A stretch of 64,000 nt of DNA from Endocalyx cinctus (Eukaryota > Ascomycota > Sordariomycetes > Amphisphaeriales > Apiosporaceae). Shown here piece by piece: positions 11,912 through 24,072 of the stretch (its first letter is position 1; every line of letters begins with the position of its first letter). The stretch covers positions 372,001-436,000 of the forward strand of contig BCKC01000006.1 of NCBI GenBank assembly GCA_001600455.1. The letters run 5' to 3'. The position numbers and the translations under genes were made by a program. The notes under the pieces are model-generated. The model worked only from the letters and a program-made list of their open reading frames with translations. It ran no database searches and had not been told where the DNA came from.

Positions 11912-13436
11912 ATGAGAAGATGGATATCATTTCGAACCTCAAGATGGTATAGCAATAATACCAATACTATTACTATTAAACCTAGGGTACTATTTGGAGT
12001 CAGATGTTTAAGTACAGCCAGACCCGGAATCCATAATGTAGAGCGCGCTGCGGTTCAATGTGGATCGTCCGGTAGCATAAGCGTTGAGTACGTTTTCGTC
12101 ACGCCACATACACACTAACTATCTCGTATCCAAATCTTTGGTTTTAATGACGAACGAGGGACAAAAAAAACATATTAATCGCTAATCTGTATCGAATAGC
12201 TTGCATAATATAGACAGGGTGTCTTCCGAAGAACCATTGCTGATATATCTACCACCCTTCTCCACCGCTTCTTCCTCGTCATCATCGTCGCCTAGTAAAT
12301 TGGTTCCAATTCCGGAATTTTGCCGGAGACACCCAACCGCCGTGATCAACTATCGCTGGGCCGGATCATCCATCTTCGACGCTTATAGTAGCGATAAGGT
12401 GGATAACCAAGAATTCCCTTCAATCCGGCATCACGACGAAGAGGAAGCAGGAGCAGAAGCAGAAGCAGGAGGAAGTCCCGATGCCGCGAACGCCGCCGAT
12501 CGCGGCGACGAGGACGAGGCGCGCCACCTCAACTGGCCGCGTCCCGTCCACGACGCCCTGACGGCCTACAGCTGGATCGTAGCGAACCTGAGCCCGCCGG
12601 GATCCAAGCGACGGGACGTGTACGTGTGCGGGTCGTTCCTGGGCGGTACCTTAGCGACCTCGCTAGCGCTCACGGAAACGCACCCGCACGAACGCGTCGC
12701 CGTCCGCGGCTGCGTCTCCCTCAACGGCGTTTACGACTGGACCACCTTCTTACCCGATCATCCCATCCACCGCGCCCCGTCGCGGGCGACCCAATCGTCT
12801 CTTAACTTGTTACGAGAAATCTTGTCGTCGCCGGGTGAACCCGCGTTTCGGGACGCGAAGCGCAACGCGCCCGAACTGTTCGCCGAGAAGACGGATAACC
12901 TGTTCGACCCCTTCGCGAGCCCTTGCCTGTTCTTTCGCACCCCCGGGTTATACGTGCCCCGAAGCTTCGACGAGCCGGCGACGCCGTCTATCCCCTTACT
13001 CGACATGACGGCCGAAGAGGCGTCCAACGCGGCCGCGTCGGCGGCGCTCAAGCCGCCCCGGAGGAGCGCGTTGGTCTTCCCGCCGCGGACGTCGACCCTC
13101 AAGATCCCGGAAACGCTGCTCCTGCACACGCCGCCGCCGGCTCTGCCGCCCTCGTTCGAGCGCAGGCGGCAGAGGCGGAGGAAGGACTACAGCGTGGGGA
13201 ACCACTTCAAGTTTCAGGCGGACGAGCTGGCCGGGCTGATGCGCAGGAGCATGGAGAAGCTGGAGCTGAAGGAGAGGTTGAAATGGGACGAGGATTTCGA
13301 GGGGGTGGGGGAGGAGGTGTATAGGCGGGTGCAGGTGCGGAACGTGGGGGAGTTCCACTTGGATGACTATCTAGAGTTTGGTCCTGAGGCGAATGAGATA
13401 GTGGAGATGTGGTTGGAGGATCGTCTTGGAAGATGA
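11912..13436 (+). CDS. Alpha/beta-hydrolase-like protein lacking the nucleophile serine
   Basis: Exons 11912-12087 and 12218-13436 give 464 residues; the join reads SISVE/VSSEEPLLIYLPPF. The N-terminus is basic and low in acidic residues (MRRWISFRTSRWYSNN), compatible with a mitochondrial targeting peptide. The core has the first strand with PLLIYLPPF (oxyanion-hole region), a TAVINYRWAG strand, WPRPVHDALTAYSWI, and the nucleophile-elbow position VYVCGSFLGGTLATSLAL, where the expected G-x-S-x-G reads G-S-F-L-G. The catalytic serine is therefore replaced by phenylalanine. The family fold is clear, but enzymatic activity is doubtful; a scaffold or binding role is possible. An Asp/Glu/Ala-rich insert and an Arg-rich segment (RRRQRRRKD) are additional. 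The gene is GC-rich in its 3' two thirds. Confidence 0.8.
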
Positions 13437-13782
13437 ATTTGATTAATCCAAGGTCTATCTATCTACCTACTAGTTATACATCTTACTTAATATACCATTT
13501 TACATTGAATTCTATTAAATCTTGGAAGCATCTTTCCGTCCGAATTTCTATCATAATTGATTACATAAGTTCAATGTTTGCATAAAAGAAACTTTACTTT
13601 TAGTTACATAAGCTAATAAATACCACCTTCCTTTTATTTCTTTTTTTCATAAATCATTACTACAACGTTAACACTTTTTTTTTATACTATATATAATAAT
13701 ATGTCGACGGCAAAAAGAAAAAAAAAACAAAATAACAAAACGAAACCCAAGCAAAATACTATAAAAACAAAGCAAAAAGTTG
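13437..13782. other. 3' flank of hydrolase-like gene and tRNA trailer
   Basis: A/T-rich sequence without a gene. The tRNA-Pro terminator lies at its right end; the rest shows nothing recognisable. Confidence 0.45.
13774..13778 (-). terminator. Pol III terminator of tRNA-Pro
   Basis: On the minus strand five consecutive T occur five to nine bases after the tRNA 3' end, the normal RNA polymerase III stop signal. Confidence 0.75.
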
Positions 13783-13887
13783 GGGCTTGACCGGGGCTCG
13801 AACCCGGGGCCTCTTGCAACTTTGCACATTCTATGCATGTTACTGCATTTGCCCAAAGCAAGAATCATACCACTAGACCATCAAGCC
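13783..13887 (-). tRNA. tRNA-Pro (anticodon UGG) with canonical intron
   Basis: Read on the minus strand the sequence gives a complete cloverleaf: acceptor stem GGCTTGA/TCAAGCC, anticodon stem CTTGC/GCAAG, and T-arm CCGGG-TTCGAGC-CCCGG with perfect pairing. The anticodon TGG lies at 13855-13853. A 33-base intron (about 13851-13819) starts just 3' of the nucleotide after the anticodon, the canonical 37/38 position cut by tRNA splicing endonuclease. The mature tRNA is 72 bases without CCA. A and B boxes are intact and a T5 terminator follows. It stands between the conserved left block of genes and the accessory region. Confidence 0.95.
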
Positions 13888-14601
13888 TCGTTGGAATCTG
13901 ACCGTCTTATCTTCCCTTATATAATAGGATGACGTTGTGGTCCCTCTTTTCTTTAGTCTGGCGGATTTGGTAATGGCGAGGGGCAGAGGGGCTGTTACTT
14001 AAAACCCCGGTAAAAGAATAGGGTTTGGCTGGTTAGTTGCATATGTTGAGAAGGGTAAATGAATGAGTAATAAATACCGAGTTAGGTAATGTGAGACTTT
14101 TCTTGTCTCTTCTTCATTTTTTTTTTCTTTCCTTAAGGCTATGAAGAGTAAATGAATATACCCGTCAAGACCTATACTTGGGGAATCTCGGTATGTACTA
14201 CTTAGACAGATACCCAGAGACAGGTAAGTGAGTTGGTTGTCAACTCGGAAATGAACTATGAGATTTGTATCCAAGTACTTATGCGAGTATATAACTAAGT
14301 AAAGGTGTAAGTAAGTGTAAGTGTCTGTATAAATAATTGTATTCTTTCAAACAACTATTATTCCAAAACATAAATAACATGAACAGTATCATTAATCATT
14401 AATTACAAGCCAATCTCAACCAAGCTCAAACTTAGTCCGTTCAATCCAGCTTATGGTTATGAAGCCCCGATGCGCATAATGCAATTACCTTGAAAAAACT
14501 TCAAAGAACGTCATTTCGTCTATATACTAAGAGGAGGAGGAGAAGTGGAAATATGAACCCCGTTCTTTATCGTCGTAATATCTTTTATCGGACAAGCCAA
14601 T
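13888..14601. other. Intergenic region, tRNA-Pro to P450
   Basis: A/T-rich sequence between the tRNA-Pro 5' flank and the 3' end of the P450 gene. The 91-codon antisense frame at 13999-14274 has no recognisable features. No other signal was found. Confidence 0.45.
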
Positions 14602-16646
14602 TCACGCCTTCTCCGAGGGCATGACGAGATCTCTCACCTCGAACATGGCATCGAAGTTTTGCTGCTTTACGAACCAAGCGTTCACGAGCTTCCATTCGCG
14701 GTTCGGGTATTTGAATCGGATCTAGATGCCAGATTAATATTAAAAACAAAAAGTTTTAAATGGTGGTGGTTTTTTTTATCTTTATTTAGTTTTACATTTT
14801 TCCGATTGATTTAAACAGATGAAAACGGCCCGAAGACGTGGTGGAGGGGGGGTTAAGGTAATAAAAGGAGAGAGGGAGGGGGGGGGGGNGAGAAAACACT
14901 TACGTCGAATCGCCTCAATAGACTAGGTACGACCTTGTATATTTCCAATAAACTTATATTCTTACCGATGCACGTACGGGGACCCATTCCGAACTGGAAC
15001 AGCATCCCGTTCATCTCGCGCACGCGCTGCGCCTGGGCGTCCTTGCCCTCCTTCTTTCCGTCGTCGTCTTGGTCGGCGGCACCGCTATTTACGTCCTCGC
15101 CCACGAGCCATCGCTCGGGCCTGTAAACGTCTACGTCGTCGCCCCAGATCTCGGGCCGCCTGTGTATGATCCAAGCCGAGCACCCGACGATGGTCCCGCC
15201 CTCGACGCGATGCCCCGCGATCTCGACGCCCGGCTCCGGCACGATCCGCTCGAGCGGTAGCCCCGCCGCCGGGTGCATCCGGAAGGCCTCTTTAATGCAC
15301 GCGTCCAGGTAAGGCAGCCGCTGGCTCTCGGTCCAGGTGACCAAGCCCGTCTCGTAATCGCTGAACTCGCCTCTTCGGGCGGCCTCGTCGATCTCGGCGC
15401 GCAGCCGCGCGAGCGTCGCCGGGTTCTTGAGGAGGTAGTAGAACACGCTGGCGATCGAGATCGCCGTCGTCTCCGACCCGGCAAACGCCATCGAGACCGC
15501 CATCGTCTGCACGAGCGTGTCCGTCATGAAGTCCGGCCGCGCCTCCTGCGCCGCGAGGAACTTGGACAGCAGGTCGGGCGATTTTTTCACGGCCTCGGCC
15601 TCGGCTCCTCCCGCGACCGGCAGGAGCGGCTTCGACGGGTCGCCTTTGAGGTTCGGCCCCAGCCGCTCGGCCATGCGGTCCCGCGCGAACCGGGCTACCG
15701 GCATGGTCGCGTCGAAGAAGCCCCATTGGGAGAGCTTGAGATATATCGGGTTCTTCAGGAAGAGGAGATCAAGCCACGGGATTTGACCGATCTATTGAAG
15801 GGAAGAAAAAAGATATTCCGTTAGTGAAATGTAATTTTCGTAGTTAAATTATTCTTCTCTTGCTTTCCGTAATGTAAACGGAGTTTCTTTGGGGCCGCGC
15901 TTACCGGTGCAACGTAGAGAAAGAGATTCCCTAGATAGCTAATAATACCGTCGACGTCCTCGTTCTTCTCGATGAATCCGTGGCGCTTGCTGTAGGTGAT
16001 CTCTCCGATGACGTCAAAAGCGTAGAACTGTACCCATCGGGTGAAATCGCATCCGTCCGGATTCCCCGAGTAGAGGCGTTCGGTCTTCTCGAGGAATAGC
16101 TTGGTCGTGTTATCGACGAAAGGTTCGTATTGCACCAGGGCAGACATGGCGAAAGCCGAGTTGACGCATCGTCGAAATTGCGCGTGGAAATTGTTATCCG
16201 TCGTGCTGAACAGAGAGGCTAGGTTATGTCCTTTGACGGTAGATTGTTGGACGATGTAGAAGTCGGACTTGGGGAAATGCTAGATTAGCTATGATCTCCG
16301 GGGGAACATTTTGGTGAGCGAGAATATTCACCTTGACATAACCTTTGTTTAGTCCATATATCGCCTTGAGCGCCTTGGGATCCGCGAACGACAACGAGTT
16401 AGGCCCGAGTCTTACGACATCTCCGTATTTTGCGTGGAGTGCTCGGTGCGTCAGCTCAGGTCGTTGGCCGTACACGTCCCATAACCGCCACAAATCGGTC
16501 AACGAAGCAAGGAAAGGACCTGGGTACTTGTTCAAGCCATGGTAATATCTATTTCTGACGAGTAGTGCTACAACCCCTATGAGTGTAAGTGGAAGCCAGA
16601 ACTGAGCTAGGAAGCTCCTGATTACGGAGCTGCTGTTGTCTATCAT
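14602..16646 (-). CDS. Cytochrome P450, pisatin-demethylase-like (E-class group I)
   Basis: Exons 16646-16332, 16279-15905, 15791-14904 and 14721-14602 give 565 residues, all joins in phase. An N-terminal membrane anchor (FWLPLTLIGVVALLV) is followed by a proline-rich hinge (YPGPF), suiting an ER-bound enzyme. Helix I has AGSETT, helix K has KEAFRMHP (ExxR), PERW is present, and the haem loop reads FQFGMGPRTCIGK with the cysteine ligand. The overall style (GLNKYPGPFLASLTDLWRLWDV, KYGDVVRLGPNSLSFAD, SDFYIVQQSTVKGH) is that of fungal pisatin-demethylase-like P450s, which need NADPH-P450 reductase and oxidise small aromatic or terpenoid compounds. The substrate cannot be predicted. Intron 3 contains one ambiguous base (N at 14889) next to a G run. 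The neighbouring BBE oxidase on the same strand suggests a biosynthetic or detoxification context. Confidence 0.92.
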
Positions 16647-18806
16647 TATTATATATCCCGCCTTTGATAGCTTGTTATCGAGCAGTTAGGAGGAGGCAGC
16701 GGTTGAACGGTGAGCTGGCTTGGGAGGGTGAGGAGGAATCAAAGTCTCCGTTCTCACAGAATGAGAGGAATAACGATAAAAGGTTGTTGAAACCCGAACG
16801 GCTGGGTAAGTAACTAAAGGTTGGATAGATACTAGCCGGAATATAGAAAAAAAGATAAATAAATTGAGAGATCGGAACTTCTCACTTGAGGGTGTTCAAG
16901 ACATTAAAAAGAGAACAGGGTGAGCAAGCGAGGAGCCGTCGAGCCCAGGTCAAGTACGGGGGTCCTGGTCTGGAAACGCCGGAAGGGTACGTTGGTTCAG
17001 AGCCACATAAACATGGGCGAAATAGGTAAGTTTTTCCCCATGATCAGTTTTTGTTTTTTTCTTTCTTTTTCTACCGATAAAAAATTCATGTGATAGCAAG
17101 TAAAGGCGTCTTGGTAAAGTGAAAAAGGGGTCACCCATCCCACCGATGACAATTACCAGGGAACGGTTGATTGCGAGATGCCGTCTGGTCAGCAGCGACC
17201 TTGAATTATGGCCCCGGTCGGTTATAAGACCCGCTGGAAGGGAAACCCCCAGATAAGAGCCCTTCCCCCCCCCCCACCCCTGCCCCTAAAAGGCAGCAGC
17301 TCAAGACCTGGGGATGGGTTCCGGCCCATTGAGGGCACTAAAAATTTCTTTGCCAAGTTAGAGGGTGCGGGGGATAGAGAGTACACTGTAATACAATCAA
17401 TTTTAGTGTGCACTTTTTCTCGTCTTGAGATCTAGCGTTAATATGTCAAAGTCAACGATATGTTTACAGCAGATACAATAGATTAGAAGAGTGTAAGGAA
17501 TGCCAAGCGAGAGAGTATGAGTAATTATGCAAGGGTTGTTAGAACAGTAGATCTGGACGTGGAGAGCTGAAGCTGAGATGGCTGTAGCATCGGCAGATGT
17601 AAAGCCCAATAGTAGGCCGGATCGTTGAATAGAAAATCCGGATCTTGGGCGGTCAATGTGACATATCCCACCCAAGGTACAGCCGAGATTTAGGTATGGC
17701 GGGATGGGTTGCACAGTGAAACGTGCTGGCGCGGCTGTACTATTCCGCGAGCCGAAAAACTGGTAAACAGTCAAATCAAAGTATACAGATTATCAATTCG
17801 ATTGTCTCAATATGATATTTTGCCGAAGTCACAAGCGAACAGGATCATGCCTGTCGTTTGGGTATTTCTTCATTGTTTAAAGAACTAATAGCTGATAAAT
17901 AAAGATTCTGTCGGAATAGACGGAAATATGAAAAATAAAAATACGAGAAATATTAGAAGAAATTGAAAGCCGGCAAATAATAATGTCTACGTATTGGTCA
18001 ATTGATGTTCAGAAATATCCATAGTCTACTACTGTGTACAAAGTAGATAGATGCGTGCTCAGCTAGGTTTAAAAAAGATGAGGGTTATATGCATCTACCG
18101 AACTTTCATAATAAAAGATTTAATGATGACACAAGCCCAGTCCCCTGGTAAGGAACCATGTGGTTTGACACCGAATTAATTGAACATAACCAGGTTTCAT
18201 AAAAGTGATTTTTTAAGCTTTTGTTTGTATACTATGCAATGAATTGTAGCACGTAAAGAAAAACAGAGAAAAGAAAAAGAGAGTGAAAAAAAAGAAGTGC
18301 CGAAATTCAGGTGACGACACTCGAAACTGTGCCTTTCCATTCTTAGACGAAGATCCGATTTAGGTACTTCGGCAGATGTTAATCGGCGCTTCCCTGTCGC
18401 TTGTAGTGCCGGATCGTCTCGTAATTCTTGGTTTATCGATGGAAATAAATGATAGCGTCCACTATAACCCGCTCATAGTGTTAATTGATAAGCATATAAG
18501 AATACCTACGAAGCAGCGATATGATATTTTGGAATACTTAAGTTCTAAGCAATTTCCAAGAAAAAAAAAAAAAAAAAAAAAACATCGGTACATAGTAAAG
18601 TTAAGTCCATAGCTGTGGACCGAACTGAACAGTTCTCATATAATAGCTTGATATGTCCTGAAATACCGATGATAAAGTGTTCTAACCTAAGCTTGGGGGC
18701 TCTCTAAGCTTTGACAAGTTCCAATAAGTACATATCCATTATACCGTACTTGTTACATATATGCATAAAAATATAAAAATGCTCAGATAGATATCGTGCC
18801 TATACG
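16647..18806. other. Gene-poor 2.2 kb between P450 and FAD oxidase
   Basis: Holds the promoter of the P450 gene and the 3' flank of the FAD oxidase. A run of C occurs near 17268-17280 and an A run at 18561-18582. Small frames at 17208-17435 and 17403-17774 show no protein family I recognise. I see no gene here. Confidence 0.5.
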
Positions 18807-20469
18807 TCATAGGTTTGACTTAGATTCACTCTCCCAGTGGAATAGGTTTGGTAACCCATCAACACCGCTCTTATCTCCGGCATTGAGATAACCACATATC
18901 CTTCCCTTCGGATCCCATTTTCTTCTAATGTTCATCAACTTCTCCCCGTTCTCTTTAGTCCAGTATTTGTTTGGGCGTACTTGGAAGTCGGCGTCTCCCA
19001 TGTAACTTCCGACGCTATGTCGCTCCACTTTTTTCATCACGTCGTGCACCCATTTCTCGCAGCGCTCGTCGTCCTCACTCTTATCCCATACCGTGTATAA
19101 CGCGAGATAATGGTCCGAATGCATACTCATGGCCATATCGGGAAGCTGCCTTCGCGAGGTAGGGTTCATGGAGAAATATAGGGCAAATGTTTTCTTCGAC
19201 GGCGGGGTGGTGAAACACTCCTCCAATACCGCCGGAACGTCCGCGTCGTTAGCTATGTACGCGTTATCGCTGCAGTAGCGGTGTCCTTTTGGCTGAGCGT
19301 CAACTTGTCCACCGTATTCTTGAGAAAGATCTGTCGGGTCGCAGAAAAGTTCCATGACGGCGTTTGGCGGACGACTATCGTGGACTGATCGTAGACACTT
19401 CTCTGCCTCTTCTTTGTTGGCTTTAAATGTGGTAAACCCAGCAATAACCCGGACCTCATCCTTATCAGGGAGGCATCTCGAGACGCAAACTATCTCGGTA
19501 TCTTTATCCGCAGTCGGAGCAGTCTGTGTAGTACTGTGAGCTGTCTTTGTCATGAGTCAAGGTTTCGTGGTACTTACGTCAATGACCCACTGCAGAATTT
19601 TCCGATACTCTGATTGAGGATAGGCATAAATACAATTGTACATATTTAATTTAGGTCGAGTCAAGAGGTAGAATCTTGTGACAATCGCCGGAAACCCTAC
19701 CAAAAAAAAAAAAAAAAAAAAAGTCAGCCGTGTGTTCGTTACTGTCTCATTGCGTTTTTTTTTTTTTTTTTTTAAAAAAAAAAGGACTTACCAGGTCCAG
19801 AACCTCTGACGGCCCAGAAGAGATCCGAATTCTCGACAGCGCTGCAGTGAATCGTCTCTGCGTCTGCGGTCACCACATCGATACCGACAACGGATTCACA
19901 GGCCCAACCCCACGACTAAGGTGAAAAATTAGTAAGAGTGCTTTGACTTTTCTCGTAGCTGCAATACGAACCCTGCAAACCCATCCCATACCGCCTTGAA
20001 GCAGAAATCCTCCCAAGCCCACGTCGGGACAATGACCGCCCGCGAAGAGCCGACCCTCCTTGGAAAGGAACTTGTTCAGCGTCTCCCCGGTGGTGCTCGG
20101 CGAGCACGCGACGATCTTGGTCTTATCGTCGTAGACGATATCCGACATGCCGCCGAGGTCGATCAAGATGGCGTCCTGGCGAACGCTCCAGGCGGCCCAG
20201 CTGTGACCGCCGCTGCGCACCGAGACCCGGCACCCTTCGCGGTTGGCCAGCTCCACGGCCGCCTTCACGTGCTCGGGTTTCGTGGCTTTCACCACGGCTC
20301 GGGGGACGCGGCTGTGGTCTTGGACCTGGTTGAAGACGCGCCCCCACGTGGCGTCGCGGAAGACAGCTTCGTCGGCGCCGTCCCGCCTGACGATGGGCAG
20401 GCTTTTGATGTCGCCATTTCCGGCCTCTATCTCGAGTCCCTTGACTCCGTTTTCAACCTTCGCAGCCAT
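18807..20469 (-). CDS. FAD-linked oxidase, berberine-bridge-enzyme-like
   Basis: Exons 20469-19972, 19915-19792, 19696-19578 and 19523-18807 give 485 residues. Intron 3 has several CAG options; 19523 is the only one keeping phase at a normal intron length. The FAD-binding part shows the P-loop with the flavin-linking histidine (RVSVRSGGHSWAAWS) and GHCPDVGLGGFLLQGGMGW, where the Cys aligns with the second flavin attachment site of bicovalent BBE enzymes. The C-terminal substrate domain contains a long cap and ends with KYWTKENGEKLMNIRRKWDPKGRI, the usual BBE tail in which an Asn/Tyr near YLN finishes the fold. Such enzymes oxidise alkaloids, sugars or polyketide intermediates with O2. There is no obvious signal peptide, so it may act inside the cell. 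Intron 2 contains 21 A and 19 T that could pair. Confidence 0.88.
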
Positions 20470-23400
20470 CTGAGCAGCTGAGTAGTAATTTCTGGTTTCG
20501 ATTTGATCTTTTTTTTTTTCCTTTTATTTATATTTTCCCCAAATAAGTTTGTCGTTGTAATTCTATCAGATATGTATGTTATCGATGGTAGGTAGATACG
20601 TTGATTATGTACCCGTAGATCTTAGATCTTAAATAAAAATGAGGGGGAAATAGCGCGCCGGTTTAACTTAAGTATGGGGAAGCCATAAACCACCCCACAT
20701 CCCGCCACGCACAGAAGCTTACCTGCATTCCGGTAGCGCCAGGGACAACGTCACCTTTTCCAGACTCGCCGAAATGAATTTTACGGGGTAAACCAAGATA
20801 AAGGTTATCATATCATACCGTGTATGTATCATATTAGATATTGTTTCGGACAATTCGATTGGCGTTGGTCAGCTCAGCCAATCGGAGGAACTTAAGGCGC
20901 AAGATCCGGAGAAGCCTAGCTTTGTAATCCCCCGGTGAAGCACCGTTAGATGTTCCGAGGTCACATGGGTTCAGCTTTTATTAATTATCTCTTTCAAGGA
21001 TGAACGTTTTTATTTTTTTATTTTTTATTTCTTCTTCTGATGTTCGAAGATTGTACTATCCATATTGCAGGCAGTGAAATTTCATAACATCTCGAGAAAC
21101 ATCACGGTAAAGTGGGAGCTAGACGTATCTCCACTTAAGTTCTGCCACCATACTATCTCAAGAAGACCCCTTGCTTCCTCCATAGCCCGAATCCTCAATA
21201 CTTAGAATACCATTGGAGAAAATGGATTCAATGATGGCATTCTCTCTGGCAAAGGCTCATGAAGTCTCCATAGGTACGAAAAGAGGATATATGACCAATT
21301 ATGCTATAAGTACTATGCATCGCAGCGCCAAGACCAAAGCTTGCGATCACGGAACAAGCTTGGCTCGGTCATTATTTAGAGAACTCGCAATAATATACAT
21401 AGGACGTTATCCCATCCTGCCTGGCATCTGTCACGTTCGAGTCTAGATACTGAGTCGGGAGCGGATATGGTGGCTCTGGACTAGTGACTCTGTATTGGTG
21501 GCTTATGTCGATGATGGCACCAAAAATTGTCCGGGATGACAGCTTTTTTTTTCGTATAAAGTGTAGACATTTTCCGGCTCTGGTCCTTACGATCAAACCA
21601 TCGCCCCCATTATCAACTTAGAAATTTATTGTTTTTCCGAGAAAAGACAAAAAAAAAAAAAGGTACGATTAATATTGTGAAGTTTTCCCTTCGGTCGAAA
21701 GGCCGTTCCTACTATAAGACTTACATACGATATTCGGCCTTTATTCTAAGGATATGATTAATTTCAGTCTCAGAGACTTACCCCTTATACCTGACCTCCA
21801 CGCAGCTAGAAATACGCCGTTCCGTACCGCGGTGTTCTAGTCCTTGTTCAATACTCAGATAGTGCACTTGAGACCAGCGGGGATGACATCAACCCCTGCT
21901 ATAGCTTAAGTATACTGTATTACCATTTCTACAACTCCGAACTAGGAAGCAGTGAAGAAGAGGAATATTGATACAAATAGACGTACTGAGCCACGGATCC
22001 CTAATCCTATCAGATGCGCATTATTCCGCGCCCCGGTCGGAACATGTGGAATCAAAAATTCTTTCAATGTTAGAACTTTATACATCTAAATATATTATGT
22101 TCATAGAAGTCTCACATAATACACTGCTTTCATTTTGCCAGTATTACTATCGAAGCATTAGCCACTGGATTTCGCGATTGATCCATCTTCATCTTGCCGG
22201 AGGGAACTTGGAAGGAACTCGAGGATTAACGAGTAAATGTAAGAACATATCGTATTGTGAGGAACTTTATTTGATAGTATCTTGTATTCATGTATGCTTG
22301 TAAGAATAAATTGCGCTATTCTAGTCTCTCGAGGAGCTTGCGGCCGCTTTATCTCGACATCACGTCACTGTATCATGCTACTAAATTGATGATCATCCTC
22401 TCAGCCATACGACAGCTTAATCAGTGATAAAACGTTCATCCCTAATTCTAGTATAGCGAATGAGGATGGAATATGAACTATTTTTGTAAAGAAGAACGAC
22501 TGTCAGTCGGTTTGACTAGCGGGAAGAGCGTTTCGTTGGTAGAAATAGGAAAGCGTGATTACAAGTAAAACAGCCTGTCAGAACCATAAATCCTGAAGCG
22601 AGTCTTTATTTATTATCTTTCGTGTGGCGTAAATATTATTCATAGAAATATTCTAGTCTCGGGTATCTCTGCTTAGCTACGAAGGATGAAAACTAACAGA
22701 ACTATGGGTTGCTTAGAAGAATAAATAACACCACACTAAGTTCCGATAAATCGGGTCCGGGCTGTGATGTCTAAGCATATGTATGTAGCCTTCCGCGGGT
22801 TGAGAGCATGGCTTGAATAGCAATTAAGCGCTGGACTGCACAAGAAGAAGCTCTGTTGGTAAGTTTACATGACCGAAGTCCAAGTGTCAAAATAGACTTT
22901 TGGGGGTCTTGCAGGAATAGATCGCAAGTTATCTCTCTAAATGACTTACAGGAATAAACTAGGAGCTTACATGATTGGTCTGATTTGGTAAATATGCATC
23001 GTTAAGGCGTTTCTAAGTGGAACAGCCAAGTATCATAGCTTTCATCAATCGAAGGATTTTTCAACGCCTCTAAACAGCGGGTTCTTAAATTTCCGTGTTT
23101 CCAAGAAATCCCCGTAATGACAAGACAAGAAACTGCGAATTTCATTATTACGGTAAGGGGGATCGGGTAGGAATACAGGATCGTCGAATGTTGTTTAATA
23201 ACGTCAGACGTCCTCGAGGAATTTGGTAAGCACAAGAGTTATTTCTATTCAGAAAGACTAGAAAATAGGTAATATTCTAGTATTAAACAATATTAATTAG
23301 AAAGTTCGATTTAATTTTTTATATTCTAGAATAAGAAAGAATTTGCGATTTTGTTGTTTGGATGATACGAAGAATCTGGTATTATGGTAATACGAAATAT

Positions 23401-24072
23401 GCCTGTTGTGGGTGGCTTAGGGAGGGGATATTCAATCGGAGTTTCGACAGGCCAACCGATGTTCCGAAGGCGCTTTTTCTCAAACCCAGCCTTGTTTTAT
23501 CGGCGAAGTCGACGGGAAAGAACGTTTTCGCTTCTATATATGTGTGATAGAAATGGAAATTCTCGTTGGTTCGGTCAAGGCGTGCCTCTTTGGGGTATGT
23601 CTTAAAAATCGATGTGGCACTGCGGTAATCATGCGCCCGCATCTTTTTCGCCCTTCGCTTTGCTCCGCCACGCAAACGAAGCATTCCGTCACACACGCAC
23701 ACAACAGGCCATGGATCCCTCGTCTAAAAAACGTCAGCACTCAATTCGTCCAAATAGTTATATATATATATATATATCGAGAAAAAGGCCCACTGCCGGT
23801 TAGCTTGTTCATGTCAAAGTCAAATAGCATGACAAAATATAAAATACATATGCAAATAGGGTCCATAATCAAAATTTCTCATTTATGACCGCATGATAAA
23901 TATCAACTCTAATGCCCTCTCGCGATCAAGAACTTTCCATTACCATATTACCTTCAAAAGAACTATATAAGCCTTGGCTTCCGCTCACCAATTAAACCAT
24001 ACGCAACACGACCATCACACATAAACACATATACACATACGCATACATATAACTTAAAAAACTGCCAACAAC
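20470..24072. other. Gene-poor accessory spacer (3.6 kb)
   Basis: No frame longer than about 110 codons shows recognisable similarity or plausible splicing. Composition is mixed and not extremely A/T-rich. The last 100 bases hold the promoter of the small gene at 24073. The rest may contain decayed sequence beyond recognition. Confidence 0.45.
23963..23971 (+). promoter_or_regulatory. TATA box of the small GC-rich gene
   Basis: CTATATAAG lies about 100 bases upstream of the ATG at 24073 and is followed by a CA-rich, G-poor leader, a classic strong fungal promoter and 5' UTR arrangement. Confidence 0.55.

Noticed and set aside
15273..15824. 183-codon plus-strand frame
   Set aside because: Antisense shadow of the P450 exon; no supporting signals.
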